Positions 29,921 through 40,015 of a stretch of DNA of 64,000 bases are shown in pieces. A model generated the notes under the pieces. The model saw only the letters and a list, made by a program, of their open reading frames with translations, was not told the DNA's origin and searched no databases. Each line of letters starts with the position of its first letter. Position 1 is the first letter of the stretch. Position numbers and translations under genes: made by a program. Source of the DNA: Thiohalomonas denitrificans (GTDB lineage: Bacteria; Pseudomonadota; Gammaproteobacteria; Thiohalomonadales; Thiohalomonadaceae); NCBI RefSeq assembly GCF_016841685.1, contig NZ_JAENYR010000003.1, positions 1-64,000 on the forward strand, given 5' to 3'.

Positions 29921-30604
29921 TTACGACGGCCGAGTGGCCAACCAGATGGTGTGCCGGGCGCCCTTTTTCGGGCCGTGGGCCCGCGCTATCGTCTCCTCGA
30001 CATCGAACCCGACCTGTCGCAGGCGATCGGCGAAAGCCCCGTCGGGACCTGCCGACCAGATAGCCAGTACCCCCGCAGACCGCAGCGCGTCGAAGGCGGC
30101 TTCCAGTCCCTTGAAGGAGTAGAGCCAGTCGTTTTTACGACGGGTCAGGCCCTCCGGGCCGTTGTCCACGTCGAGCAGGATGGCATCGAATGCACTCTTC
30201 TCGCGTTTCAGAACCACCCCGACATCGCCGCCATGCACGACAGTGCGCGGATCCTCGAGCGGGTGTCCGGCCAGAGCGCCCAACAGTTCCCGGTTCCATT
30301 GCACCACCGCCGGCACCAGTTCGGCCACCGTCACTTCGGCACCGGGCGGGAGCTGCTTCAGTGCCGCCGCGAGGGTGAAGCCCATGCCCAATCCACCGAC
30401 CAGCACCCGCGGTCTGGCCCGATCGGCCACCTGCGAGCAGGCCCGTTCGGCCAAGGCGTCCTCGGAACCATGGAGCCGACTGTTCATCAGCTCACCACCG
30501 CCGCCGGATACCAGAATCGAGTACTCTTCGCGACGCCGGTAAAGCCGAAGTTCACCCCGTTCGCCGGTAACGGGCGCGGTATCCAGCAGTTCCCAGGGGG
30601 TCAC
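29921..30604 (-). CDS. Spermidine synthase-like methyltransferase
   Basis: VLVGGLGMGFTLAAALKQLPPGAEVTVAELVPAVVQWNRE...AFDAILLDVDNGPEGL. Confidence 0.8.
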   Translation of the reverse strand: MTPWELLDTAPVTGERGELRLYRRREEYSILVSGGGGELMNSRLHGSEDALAERACSQVADRARPRVLVGGLGMGFTLAAALKQLPPGAEVTVAELVPAVVQWNRELLGALAGHPLEDPRTVVHGGDVGVVLKREKSAFDAILLDVDNGPEGLTRRKNDWLYSFKGLEAAFDALRSAGVLAIWSAGPDGAFADRLRQVGFDVEETIARAHGPKKGARHTIWLATRPS

Positions 30605-30702
30605 GAGGAAGTCCGGTCGATACAGCAGAGGCTGCTCGATCCTTGCGGACCGGCAGTTCCGGTGGAGTGGCGCATTTGGGGATGGACGTCCACAGTGGGC
30701 TC

Positions 30703-31143
30703 TTACCAGCTTTTGTAAGGCAGGAATTTTCCGTTCATGGTGACCACCACGCGGTCACCGGCCGGGTTCTCCTCCTTGTCGATGTCCATTGAAAAATCGA
30801 TGGCGCTCATGATCCCGTCACCGAACTTCTCGTGGATCAGTTCCTTGATGGTCTCTCCATAGACACCGACGATCTCGTACCAGCGATAGATCACCGGATC
30901 GGTCGGGATAGCCTGGTCCCACCGCTTGTGCGGGAACGCCTGCAGCGCAGTGGATACCTCGGCGGGCAGATTCAGTACCTCACAAAGCTTGTCGGCAAAT
31001 TCCGGCTTGAGGCTGTTCATGCCCAGACAGGCCGAGGTGAGGAATACCGGGGCCAGACCGGCCTCTGCGGCAATGGCCTCCCACCCCAGGCCGGACCGGG
31101 CTTTGGCGGCCATGATCACTTCGGTCATTTCCAGTTTTTTCAT
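30703..31143 (-). CDS. cynS: Cyanate hydratase (cyanase)
   Basis: 146 aa; AKARSGLGWEAIAAEAGLAPVFLTSACLGMNSL...DPVIYRWYEIVGVYGETIKELIHEKFGDGIMSAIDFSMDI. Confidence 0.93.
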   Translation of the reverse strand: MKKLEMTEVIMAAKARSGLGWEAIAAEAGLAPVFLTSACLGMNSLKPEFADKLCEVLNLPAEVSTALQAFPHKRWDQAIPTDPVIYRWYEIVGVYGETIKELIHEKFGDGIMSAIDFSMDIDKEENPAGDRVVVTMNGKFLPYKSW

Positions 31144-31202
31144 GGTTTATCTCCTGGTTGCAACCTGATGGGAGCACCTTCGCAGATTTCCGGCGCCATT
31201 CA

Positions 31203-31931
31203 TCAGCGATCGGTAAGGACGAAAAATTCCTCCTCCAGCTCATCGAGGATATTGTCGACCTTGCAGAAGCGGCGAAGCGCATCGATATCGTGGATGTGAA
31301 CTTCATCTTCCGTCACATCGACACCTTCATTGCGCAGGGTGACAATGGCCCGGGACATGCTCTCCGGTGTCATGTGCAGGCGGGCGGCAATCAGCTTCTT
31401 GACAAAGGGAAGTGCCAGCGTGTTGCTGTCGCCTTTTTCCACCAGGCCCAGCAGGTAGATCCCCAGCCGCTGTGCCGCCGTCCTCAGGCGCAGGTCCTTT
31501 ACGTGCCGGACCATTTGCCGATACTGGTTTGCCAGCGAGGCGACCATGGTCAGCGCCAGTTGCGATTCGTCCGATACCAGCTGGCGCAACAGTGCACTCG
31601 GGACCAGCAGGACTTCGACATCGGTGATGGCCTGGGCCGACATGAGGTACGGCTTGGAGGTCAGTACGGCCGCCATCAGGAAGCAGTCGACAGGTTGCAG
31701 CAGCTCGATGATCGTCTCCCGGCCATCGAGAGAGCTGGTTGTCATTTTAACGGTTCCGTCGAACAGCACATGCAGGTGATCGGGCTTGTCGCTGGCCTTG
31801 AACAGGAAGTTCTTGGGACCGTAGGAGGCAGGAACCGCCTCCTGGCTAAGTGCTTTTAGCACCCCGGCGGAGAGGTCGCAGAAAAGCGGTACGCGACGTA
31901 GCGCCAGTTCGATATCACTCGGGTTTTGCAT
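31203..31931 (-). CDS. Crp/Fnr family transcriptional regulator
   Basis: cNMP-binding-like domain (DHLHVLFDGTVKMTTSSLDGRETIIELLQPVDCF) and C-terminal HTH (FVKKLIAARLHMTPESMSRAIVTLRNEGV). Confidence 0.88.
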   Translation of the reverse strand: MQNPSDIELALRRVPLFCDLSAGVLKALSQEAVPASYGPKNFLFKASDKPDHLHVLFDGTVKMTTSSLDGRETIIELLQPVDCFLMAAVLTSKPYLMSAQAITDVEVLLVPSALLRQLVSDESQLALTMVASLANQYRQMVRHVKDLRLRTAAQRLGIYLLGLVEKGDSNTLALPFVKKLIAARLHMTPESMSRAIVTLRNEGVDVTEDEVHIHDIDALRRFCKVDNILDELEEEFFVLTDR

Positions 31932-32082
31932 ACCATGAGCCCTTATAAGGCGGTTATAGTGTGGCGTTATGATGCAGTAATCTCAACAAAGAACAAGGAC
32001 AGTCTTTGACTGTGACAGGATCCATTGGTGCCCCCGTTTCGCCGTCTCTCAGCCCTGCGGTATACTTGTAGCCAATGAAAAC

Positions 32083-32102
32083 GCCCGCGTTGCGGGCTTT
32101 TT
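32083..32102 (+). terminator. Intrinsic terminator-like hairpin in the argG leader
   Basis: gcccgcgttgcgggcttttt immediately upstream of argG, between divergently oriented genes. Confidence 0.65.
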
Positions 32103-32127
32103 GCATCTTTAGCCATCGGGAGTCCCC

Positions 32128-33339
32128 ATGTCCGAGATCAAGAAAGTCGTGCTTGCCTATTCCGGCGGCCTCGATACCTCCATTATCCTCAAATGGCTCG
32201 AGGATACCTACCATTGCGAGGTGGTGACCTTTACCGCCGATATCGGTCAGGGCGAGGAGGTCGAACCGGCACGCGCCAAGGCCCAGGCCATGGGCGTCAA
32301 GGAGATCTACATCGAGGACCTGCGTGAGGAGTTTGCGCGCGATTACGTCTTCCCGATGTTCCGGGCCAATGCTATCTACGAGGGTGAGTATCGGCTTGGT
32401 ACCTCCATCGCGCGGCCGTTGATCGCCAAACGCCTGGTGGAGATTGCCAACGAGACCGGGGCCGATGCGATCTCTCACGGCGCGACGGGCAAGGGTAACG
32501 ACCAGGTGCGTTTCGAACTGGGCGCCTATGCGCTGAAGCCGGATGTGAAGGTGATTGCACCCTGGCGGGAATGGGACCTGCTCTCGCGTGAAAAGCTGAT
32601 GGCCTACGCCGAGGAGCACGGCATTCCGGTAGACTTCAAAAAGGGCAGGAAGTCCCCCTATTCCATGGACGCCAACCTGATGCACATCTCCTACGAGGGC
32701 GGCATCCTGGAGGACCCGTGGGCCGAACCGGAAGAGGAAATGTGGCGCTGGACAGTCGCACCGGAGGCAGCACCGGACAAGCCAACCTTGCTGGAGTTGA
32801 CCTACGAGAAGGGTGATATCGTCGCCATCGATGGCAAGCCGATGACACCCGCCCAGGTAATGGAGTCCCTCAATAAGGTGGGCGGCGAGAACGGCATCGG
32901 GCGGGATGATCTGGTCGAGAACCGCTACGTCGGCATGAAGTCCCGCGGCTGCTACGAAACCCCCGCCGGAGCAATCATGTTGCGTGCCCATCGGGCCATG
33001 GAGTCCCTGACCCTCGACCGTGAAGTGGCGCACCTGAAAGATGAACTCATGCCCAAGTATGCCGAGATCATCTACAACGGTTATTGGTGGAGTCCGGAGC
33101 GGCAGATGATGCAGAAGATGATCGATGCCTCGCAGGAAAACGTCAACGGCAAGGTTCGCGTCAAGCTTTACAAGGGCAACGTCATCATTGCCGGCCGCCA
33201 GTCCGACAGCGACTCACTGTTCGACGAGAGCATCGCCACCTTCGAGGATGATGCCGGCGCCTACGATCAGAAAGACGCCGAAGGCTTCATCAAGCTGAAC
33301 GCCCTGCGCCTGCGCATCGCAGCCCGTAAACGCGGCTAA
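32128..33339 (+). CDS. argG: Argininosuccinate synthase
   Basis: [40 protein letters not shown]; 403 aa. Confidence 0.97.
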   Translation: MSEIKKVVLAYSGGLDTSIILKWLEDTYHCEVVTFTADIGQGEEVEPARAKAQAMGVKEIYIEDLREEFARDYVFPMFRANAIYEGEYRLGTSIARPLIAKRLVEIANETGADAISHGATGKGNDQVRFELGAYALKPDVKVIAPWREWDLLSREKLMAYAEEHGIPVDFKKGRKSPYSMDANLMHISYEGGILEDPWAEPEEEMWRWTVAPEAAPDKPTLLELTYEKGDIVAIDGKPMTPAQVMESLNKVGGENGIGRDDLVENRYVGMKSRGCYETPAGAIMLRAHRAMESLTLDREVAHLKDELMPKYAEIIYNGYWWSPERQMMQKMIDASQENVNGKVRVKLYKGNVIIAGRQSDSDSLFDESIATFEDDAGAYDQKDAEGFIKLNALRLRIAARKRG

Positions 33340-33369
33340 ACTGCATTTCTAACCGCCAAAGAAATGATT

Positions 33370-33530
33370 TGGACCGCGGAGACGCGGAGTGCGCTGAGAT
33401 TCGCAGAGGATTACAGTTAACGGAACCGTAGCCCGGTTTATTTCCTCTGCGGTCCTCCGCGTACTCTGTGCCTCTGCGGTGAATCTGTCAGTTGTTCTTT
33501 GCGCTCTTGGCGTCCTTTGCGGTAAATCGC
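33370..33530. repeat. Intergenic CCGCAGAGACGCGGAG/CTCCGCG..CTCTGCGGTG repeat
   Basis: ggaccgcggagacgcggag...ctccgcgtactctgtgcctctgcggtgaa inverted halves, followed by tgcgctcttggcgtcctttgcggt. Confidence 0.7.
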
Positions 33531-33544
33531 TTTTGGAGGTTCTG

Positions 33545-33928
33545 ATGCGGATTTTGCACACCATGCTACGGGTAGGCGATCTCACTCGCTCCATCGATTT
33601 CTACACCAACGTGCTCGGGATGAAGCTCCTCCGGCAAAAGGAGTATCCGGAGGGGGAGTTCACCCTTGCGTTCGTTGGCTACGGGGAGGAGTCGGAGCAG
33701 GCGGTTATCGAATTCACCTACAACTGGGGCGTCGATCATTACGACCTCGGCGACGGGTACGGCCACATCGCCCTGGAGGTGGAGGATGTCTATCAGGCGG
33801 CCGAGGCGATCCGGGAGCGTGGCGGCAAGATCCTGCGCGAACCCGGCCCCATGCATGCCGGCACCACCATTATCGCCTTCGTGGAAGACCCCGACGGCTA
33901 TGCCATCGAGTTGATCGGCAAGAAGTAA
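33545..33928 (+). CDS. gloA: Lactoylglutathione lyase (glyoxalase I)
   Basis: [46 protein letters not shown]...GHIALEV. Confidence 0.95.
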   Translation: MRILHTMLRVGDLTRSIDFYTNVLGMKLLRQKEYPEGEFTLAFVGYGEESEQAVIEFTYNWGVDHYDLGDGYGHIALEVEDVYQAAEAIRERGGKILREPGPMHAGTTIIAFVEDPDGYAIELIGKK

Positions 33929-33939
33929 CGGCGATATCT

Positions 33940-34085
33940 CACCGCAGAGACGCGGAGAGCGCAGAGGAACGCAGGGTTTTTGAAAGGGTGAGCGCGAGCG
34001 CCGTCTGGCTTCCCTCTGAATTCGATTCTTGTGGCTTGATGGGGTTCGTTGTACTCACCCCATCCTACGCGCCTCTGCGGTGCAA
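33940..34085. repeat. Intergenic CCGCAGAGACGCGGAG repeat
   Basis: caccgcagagacgcggagagcgcagagg ... gcctctgcggtgcaa. Confidence 0.65.
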
Positions 34086-34098
34086 CAGCTGTTGACGT

Positions 34099-34533
34099 TT
34101 ACTTACCCTTGGCCACCCGCCGGATGCAGTCGAGGTAGGCACGTTCGTCGGGTTCACTGCCGTGGCGGTGGGCGGACCAGAGCATTTGCCCCAGGCACTC
34201 CATCAGGCGATGTTCCGCCTCATGGATGTCTCCCACTTTCTTTAGCGCCTTTTTGTACAGCCGGGCGATACCCTCGGGCCGGTCGGTACTGATCTGCTCA
34301 TGGATGGCCAGGTGCATGCCCATGTGCAGGAAGGGGTTGGACTCGCCGCTTTCGGGCGTGTAATCGCGCTCCAGCACACCGGCGCTCTCCAGCGCTTTCT
34401 GATACTCCGGGTGCATTTCCACCACCGCTACGATCTGCGCCTCCAGCGGCTCCAGGGGAGCTCCCTCACGCCGTTTTTGCCACGCCTCCCGGTAGGCGGC
34501 CCGCATCGTGTTTCTGTCGTTTCCGAAAATCAT
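34099..34533 (-). CDS. DUF1841 family protein
   Basis: MIFGNDRNTMRAAYREAWQKRREGAPLEPLEAQIVAVVEMHPEYQKAL...NPFLHMGMHLAIHEQI. Confidence 0.88.
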   Translation of the reverse strand: MIFGNDRNTMRAAYREAWQKRREGAPLEPLEAQIVAVVEMHPEYQKALESAGVLERDYTPESGESNPFLHMGMHLAIHEQISTDRPEGIARLYKKALKKVGDIHEAEHRLMECLGQMLWSAHRHGSEPDERAYLDCIRRVAKGK

Positions 34534-34574
34534 GGTGCGGAAGTTAACCGCAAAGCCGTAAAGAAAAAAGAAAT

Positions 34575-34955
34575 TTCACCGCAAAGGCGCAAAGAGCGCA
34601 AAGGGGCGCAGAGATCTTTGAATTATGTTCAGCTGCTTTCACCGTCGGCGATATGCAATCGCGGCGAGCGCCGCTCCTACCAAGCAGCCTTTCGATTCTC
34701 CATGCGAATCTCCGCGTACTCTGCGCCTCTGCGGTGCAATCGGGGGTGTCTAGTCCTCGGTCTAAAGAAAAGAATCTGCACCGCAGAGACGCGGAGAGCG
34801 CAGAGGGGCGCAGAGTTCCTTGAAATAATGGTCAGTTGCTTTCACCGTCGGCGATATGCAATCGCGGTGAGCGCCGCTCCTATCGAAGCAGCCCTTCGAT
34901 TTTTCCCTGCGAAACTCCGCGTACTCTGCGCCTCTGCGGTGCAGGTTTAGTGTTC
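34575..34955. repeat. Two tandem ~170 bp copies of a composite intergenic element (CACCGCAGAG ends with an internal REP-like hairpin)
   Basis: Units ~34575-34740 and ~34779-34945 share tttcaccgtcggcgatatgcaatcgcgg(c/t)gagcgccgctccta and terminal ctccgcgtactctgcgcctctgcggtgca. Confidence 0.8.
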
Positions 34956-34979
34956 TTTGCGCCTTTGCGGTTCGAATTT

Positions 34980-35615
34980 TCAGTCCTCGGTCTTGTGTTT
35001 GTATTCGCAGAGGTCTTCGATGAGGCAGGCTCCGCAGCGAGGTTTGCGGGCAACGCAGACGTAACGGCCGTGAAGGATGAGCCAGTGGTGGGCGTCGTGC
35101 AGGAACTCTTTGGGGACCAGGCGCAGCAGGCGCTTTTCCACTTCCAGAACGTTCTTTCCGGTGGCGATGCCGGTGCGGTTGGATACGCGAAAGATGTGTG
35201 TATCCACCGCAATGGTGGGTTCACCAAAAGCGGTATTGAGCACCACATTGGCGGTCTTGCGGCCGACGCCGCGGAGCGCTTCGAGGGCGTCGCGGTTGTC
35301 CGGCACCTCGCCGCCGTGTTTCTCCACCAAAGCCCGGCAGGTCTTAATGATGTTGGCAGCCTTGGAATTGAACAGGCCAATGGTCTTGATGTACTCCTTC
35401 AGCCCCTCTTCCCCCAGCTCGAGGATGGCGCCGGGTGTGTTGGCCACGGCAAACAGTTTGGCCGTGGCCCTGTTGACGCCGCGGTCGGTGGCCTGGGCCG
35501 ACAGAATGACGGCAATCAGCAGCTCGAAGGGGGTGGAGTAGTTCAGTTCGGTCGTGGGGCTGGGGTCGTTGTCCCGCAGGCGACGGAATATCTCGGTACG
35601 TTTTTCGCGGTTCAT
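34980..35615 (-). CDS. nth: Endonuclease III
   Basis: HhH motif LRGVGRKTANVVLNTAFGEPTIAVDTHIFRVSNR and C-terminal CVARKPRCGACLIEDLCEY Fe-S loop. Confidence 0.96.
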   Translation of the reverse strand: MNREKRTEIFRRLRDNDPSPTTELNYSTPFELLIAVILSAQATDRGVNRATAKLFAVANTPGAILELGEEGLKEYIKTIGLFNSKAANIIKTCRALVEKHGGEVPDNRDALEALRGVGRKTANVVLNTAFGEPTIAVDTHIFRVSNRTGIATGKNVLEVEKRLLRLVPKEFLHDAHHWLILHGRYVCVARKPRCGACLIEDLCEYKHKTED

Positions 35616-35710
35616 CGGGGATCGGGTCGGTCAGAAAGCGAGGTGTCATCATAAATGTAAAATCGTGCGACTGCCCCGGTTTCATGCAGGACGTGCCCAA
35701 CGCCCCCTGT

Positions 35711-36832
35711 TCACTCCTTGCCATGCTGCGTCGAATCCTCTCCATCTTTTTCGCCACCCGGATACAGTGCTTCGCTGTCAGCGAGGGGTACCTGGGAGCG
35801 GGGGATTCCTCGATCTCCGAGGACCTGTTCCACATAAAGCATCTTTACCAGCACGATCGTCAGTGCCATCAGTGGCGTGGCCAGGATCAGCCCGATCGCT
35901 CCGGCCATCGCCAGAAGAATGACCTCTGCCAGGATGGTCAGTGCCGGCGGCATATAGACAGTGCGATGGTAGATCACCGGCGAGATCACGAGGCTCTCCA
36001 GCTGCTGCACGATCAGGTAGACCACAGCGACCCAAAATGCCAGCTCAAGGCCCCCGGTAAACCCGATCAGGATAGCCGGCAATGCAGCGACAATCGGACC
36101 GATGTAGGGCACGAAATCGAGCAGGCCGGCAATAATGGCGAGCAGCATCGCCAACGGCACGTCCAGGGCCCACAGGCCAACGAAAGTCAGCAAGCCGACG
36201 GCGATCATCTTGAGGAGGGTCCCGAATAGCCACCAGCGCAGGGTCGCCCCGGTGGCCGCCAGCACCTCGGCGGCACGGGGACGACGGGACAGTGGGACCA
36301 GGTGCAGTATCCCGTTGATATACAGCCGGGGGTCGAACGACAGGTAGATGGTAACGAAGATCAGAATAACGATGCCGGCGAAGACCTGAACGGCTGTATA
36401 GGCAAGCCCGGTGGCTCGTCACAGCACCTTTCCCATTCCGTTCTGCTCTTCCAGCTCCTCTTGCGTCGGCAGGAGATCCAGCAGCCATTCTCCCCAGGCG
36501 CGTTCACGCAGCGCTTCATGGATGGCCCCAATCGCCTCTGGCAGGCGCTGCTGTAATTGTGCGGCCTGTTCGGTAACTTGAGGCGCCGCCAGAACCATCA
36601 CCCCCGCTAGCATGAACAGGCCCCCGCCCAGCACCAGCATGAGGGCCCATTTGTCGCCCATTCCGGTGTGAGTGGCCACCCAATCCGATGACGTGCGCAG
36701 GACGATGGCCGCCAGTATGGCGGCAAAGGTCAACAGTAGCGCTTCCATTGCCCACCACAGCAGCAGCAAGAGCAGCAAGAGCCCGATGACAACGCTTGCG
36801 CCGATCAGGACGCGGAGTGCAAAGGGTTGCAT
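35711..36832 (-). pseudogene. AI-2E family transporter interrupted by a single in-frame TGA
   Basis: ORFs 36419-36832 and 35711-36265 are in the same frame; the intervening in-frame segment reads ...EEQNGMGKVL*RATGLAYTAVQVFAGIVILIFVTIYLSFDPRLYINGILHLVPLSRRPRAAEV-MLAATGATLRWW.., homologous in style to the intact AI-2E protein at 53411. Confidence 0.85.
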
Positions 36833-36986
36833 CTGGTGGCGGTCCTTTCGCTTCGTGTGGCACCTGCGACCGCAAATCCTTGCGACTGTAAAGGAGGACA
36901 GGCGACGCTCTCTTCAAGATGGTAGCCGCGTTTTCCGCGATCCCCGATCGGCGGAGTCTGCAAGCTGATAGGCTATAGGCATCAAA

Positions 36987-38285
36987 GTGGACATCGTTCA
37001 AAGCATGGTTAGCAAAACGGAACCCGTAGATCGATTTGATCAGGCCGAGGCGTTACGGCGCATGGAGCCACCCGAGCGGGCGGACCGAATCTCCCGCATG
37101 CCGCCGGAGCAGGCACGAGCTGCCTTCGAGCAGCTTGAGGCGCCCTTGCAGGAAGAGCTCCTTGCGCACCTGCGGGATGCTCAGGTGTACCGGTTCATGG
37201 AGGATCTTGATCCTGATGACCGGGTCCGGCTGCTGGATCAGCTACCAGAGCCGGTGAGCAGGGCACTCATCGCCCGACTGAGCCCCCGGGAGCGGCGCTT
37301 CACCCATAAGCTCCTCTCATTCCCGCAAGAGACCGCGGGACGGATCATGACGCCGGAATACCTCTCGCTTGACCCCGCGTTGACCGCGGCGGCGGCTCTG
37401 GACAGGGTCCGAAGGGAGGGGGCCGGGGTGGAAACCGTCAACGCACTGCCGGTGCTGGGGCCGGGCGAGCAATTTGTCGGACTGGTGATGTTAAGTGATC
37501 TGGTCATGGCGGAAGCAGATCGGACGGTCAGCGAACTGCTGGATGCCTCGGTTCCCACGGTGGGACCGGACACTGATCAGGAGCAGGTGGCGCGGTTGAT
37601 CCAGGTTGCGGACCTGCTGGCACTTCCAGTGGTCAGCGCCAGCGGGCGCCTGCTCGGGCTGATTACCGTCGATGACGCCATGGATGTGCTGCAGTGGGAG
37701 CAGGAGGAGGATATTGCCCGCGCCGGTGCCCGGGAGCCGCTCGACCGACCCTATTTCGCCACCACGCTCATGGGCCTTACCCGTGCCCGACTCCTGTGGC
37801 TGGTGCTGCTGGCGCTGGCCGGTGCCGTCACGGTCCAGGTGCTGAACGTGTTCGAACCACTGCTGGAGCAGGTGGTCACGCTCTCCCTGTTCATTCCGCT
37901 GCTGATTGGTGTGGGTGGTAATAGTGGTGCCCAGTCGGCGACTACGGTGATTCGCGCTATGGCTACTGGCGAGATGAACAGAGGGCATGGAATGCAGGTG
38001 ATTTTCCGCGAAACCCGCGTTGGTTTATTGCTCGGTACCGCCGTTGCGCTGCTGGCCTACTTCCCCGTGGCCTTTGTCTTCAGCTTTCCGCTGGCGGCAA
38101 CCGTCGCCCTGGCTCTTACTGTCATTTGTACCGGAGCCACCTTCGTCGGTGCCGGCATGCCCCTGCTCGCCAGTCGACTCGGTATTGATCCGGCCGTGGT
38201 GAGTGCTCCGGTGGTTACCACGATCGTCGATGCCGGCGGCCTGCTGCTCTATTTTCTCATCGCCCGGGTGATCATGGGGCTTTGA
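36987..38285 (+). CDS. mgtE: MgtE-family magnesium transporter
   Basis: MgtE N domain, CBS domains (AGRIMTPEYLSLDP..., LGLITVDDAMDVLQWEQEEDI) and TM region PLLIGVGGNSGAQSATTVIRAMATGE. Confidence 0.94.
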   Translation: MDIVQSMVSKTEPVDRFDQAEALRRMEPPERADRISRMPPEQARAAFEQLEAPLQEELLAHLRDAQVYRFMEDLDPDDRVRLLDQLPEPVSRALIARLSPRERRFTHKLLSFPQETAGRIMTPEYLSLDPALTAAAALDRVRREGAGVETVNALPVLGPGEQFVGLVMLSDLVMAEADRTVSELLDASVPTVGPDTDQEQVARLIQVADLLALPVVSASGRLLGLITVDDAMDVLQWEQEEDIARAGAREPLDRPYFATTLMGLTRARLLWLVLLALAGAVTVQVLNVFEPLLEQVVTLSLFIPLLIGVGGNSGAQSATTVIRAMATGEMNRGHGMQVIFRETRVGLLLGTAVALLAYFPVAFVFSFPLAATVALALTVICTGATFVGAGMPLLASRLGIDPAVVSAPVVTTIVDAGGLLLYFLIARVIMGL

Positions 38286-38381
38286 TGTGACCCGAATGTT
38301 TGACGAATTTACCGCGAGACGTAAAGAGAGCTAAGTAGCCTGGCTTGGTGCTCGTTGCGTCTTTGCGGTTGCTGTTTCCAA

Positions 38382-38612
38382 TCAGTCCCGCTCCTCTTCG
38401 TCTTGGGGTGCGGAGTGGGTAGTGATGTCGCCGCGAATGGTGTGATACCAGATCAGCGGTTCGTCACGGAGCAGAGCGGTGAATGCCCCCAAATCCTGGC
38501 TGGAGAGGTGATTTAGAATGCCTTCACTCCCGTCTTCCAGTTTGAGATGGATGGCGCCCCGGCGCTCCTGGTGATGCCAGGTGAGGTTATAATTTTGGAC
38601 CTTTTTCCACAT
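38382..38612 (-). CDS. Hypothetical small protein
   Basis: 76 aa ORF between mgtE and the rnf operon. Confidence 0.45.
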   Translation of the reverse strand: MWKKVQNYNLTWHHQERRGAIHLKLEDGSEGILNHLSSQDLGAFTALLRDEPLIWYHTIRGDITTHSAPQDEEERD

Positions 38613-38664
38613 GGTGTTTCTCCTTTGGCCTTATAGGGGTGTTGGGCTGAAGCCGACCCACGGC

Positions 38665-39360
38665 TCAGGCGGTGGGTTCTGCCGCGGGTTCTACAGGTGC
38701 GGGAGCTGTTTTGCTGCGTTCGGTAATCTTTTTATCAACCACATTTTTCAAGGCGATCAGCAGGCCCAGGCCAATAAAGGCTCCGGGCGGCAGGATGGCG
38801 AGCAGAAAACCCCGGTAGTCGGTAATGACTGTGATGGCCAGGTCGCGGGCGCCTTCACCGAACATCAGGTGGGCTTGGGCAAAGAGGGTGCCGGAACCGA
38901 CGATCTCCCGCATGCCACCGAGCAGGACCAGGGCCATGGTAAAGCCGAAACCCATGGTGAGGCCGTCGACCAGGGCCGGGCCGGCGGCGTTTTTGGAGGC
39001 GAACGCCTCGGCGCGGCCGAGGATTGCGCAATTGGTGACGATGAGCGGGATAAAGATGCCGAGAATCTTGTAGAGGTCGTGGAACCAGGCGTTCATGGTC
39101 AACTCCACCGCGGTGACAAAGGAGGCGATGACCAGAACGAATACGGGAATCCGCACCTCGGGTCGAACCAGATGCCGAATCAGCGAAACCGTGACGTTCG
39201 AGGAGACCAGTACCAGTGTGGTCGCCAGCCCCAGTCCGAGACCGTTGACGAAGGTCGAGGTAACCGCCAGCAACGGGCAGAGTCCCAGAATCTGTACGAA
39301 CGCGACGTTATTTTTCCAGAAACCATCGGCGGCGATCTGACCGTAGGCGCTATCAGCCAT
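38665..39360 (-). CDS. rnfE: RnfE/RsxE electron transport complex subunit
   Basis: [38 protein letters not shown]. Confidence 0.94.
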   Translation of the reverse strand: MADSAYGQIAADGFWKNNVAFVQILGLCPLLAVTSTFVNGLGLGLATTLVLVSSNVTVSLIRHLVRPEVRIPVFVLVIASFVTAVELTMNAWFHDLYKILGIFIPLIVTNCAILGRAEAFASKNAAGPALVDGLTMGFGFTMALVLLGGMREIVGSGTLFAQAHLMFGEGARDLAITVITDYRGFLLAILPPGAFIGLGLLIALKNVVDKKITERSKTAPAPVEPAAEPTA

Positions 39361-40012
39361 GCTCCTCGTCCTCCTCCTGCTCGTCTGCCTCCGCTGCGCT
39401 GTTCCGTTCGAATAGCATCTCGCGGTTGTTTTGGAAATAGATCAGGGTGTCGTGAACCGCATTCACTACTGCCCGAGGGGTAATCGTGGCTCCCGTGAAC
39501 TGATCGAATACCCCGCCGTCTTTCTTTACCGCCCAGTTGGAGGGTCGCGGTTGCTCCAGGGAGCATCTGTCGAACTGCAGGATCCAGTCGGAGCGTTCGG
39601 CTTCGATTTTGTCACCCAGCCCCGGGGTTTCCTGGTGGCCCAAAACCCGTACCCCCGCGAGGGTGCCATCGATATTGATAGCCACGAGAAGCCGAATATT
39701 GCCCCCATAGCCTTCCGGGGCAACGGGAGCAAGAACCGCAGCCACCGGTTCACCGTCACGGCGTGCCCGATACACAGGCACCGGCCGCGAAGTGCCCAGA
39801 CGCGGGTCCGTGACATAGGTGACATCCTCAAACAGATCATTGTCATGGCGTTTGGGAGGAACCAGTTGGTGAAGCAAACTCAGCAGTGCTTCCCGCTCGT
39901 TTTGAGCAATACGCTCCACTGTCACGCTATGGGTGAGCGCAACCAGGCCGGTTCCCGCAATGGCGAAAACCCCCAGCAGGAAGGCACCGAGCAGCATGTT
40001 CTTTAGCGGCAT
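39353..40012 (-). CDS. rnfG: RnfG/RsxG electron transport complex subunit
   Basis: N-terminal TM; FMN motif [17 protein letters not shown]. Confidence 0.93.
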   Translation of the reverse strand: MPLKNMLLGAFLLGVFAIAGTGLVALTHSVTVERIAQNEREALLSLLHQLVPPKRHDNDLFEDVTYVTDPRLGTSRPVPVYRARRDGEPVAAVLAPVAPEGYGGNIRLLVAINIDGTLAGVRVLGHQETPGLGDKIEAERSDWILQFDRCSLEQPRPSNWAVKKDGGVFDQFTGATITPRAVVNAVHDTLIYFQNNREMLFERNSAAEADEQEEDEEHG

Positions 40013-40015
40013 CGC

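Noticed and set aside
34575-34955. Possible CRISPR array because of repeated ~30 bp motifs
   Set aside because: Only two large units with inverted ends and near-identical interiors; no regular spacers and no cas genes.
36419-36421. Selenocysteine at the in-frame TGA of the AI-2E transporter
   Set aside because: The family is not known to use selenocysteine and the position is not a catalytic cysteine; nonsense mutation or sequencing error is simpler.
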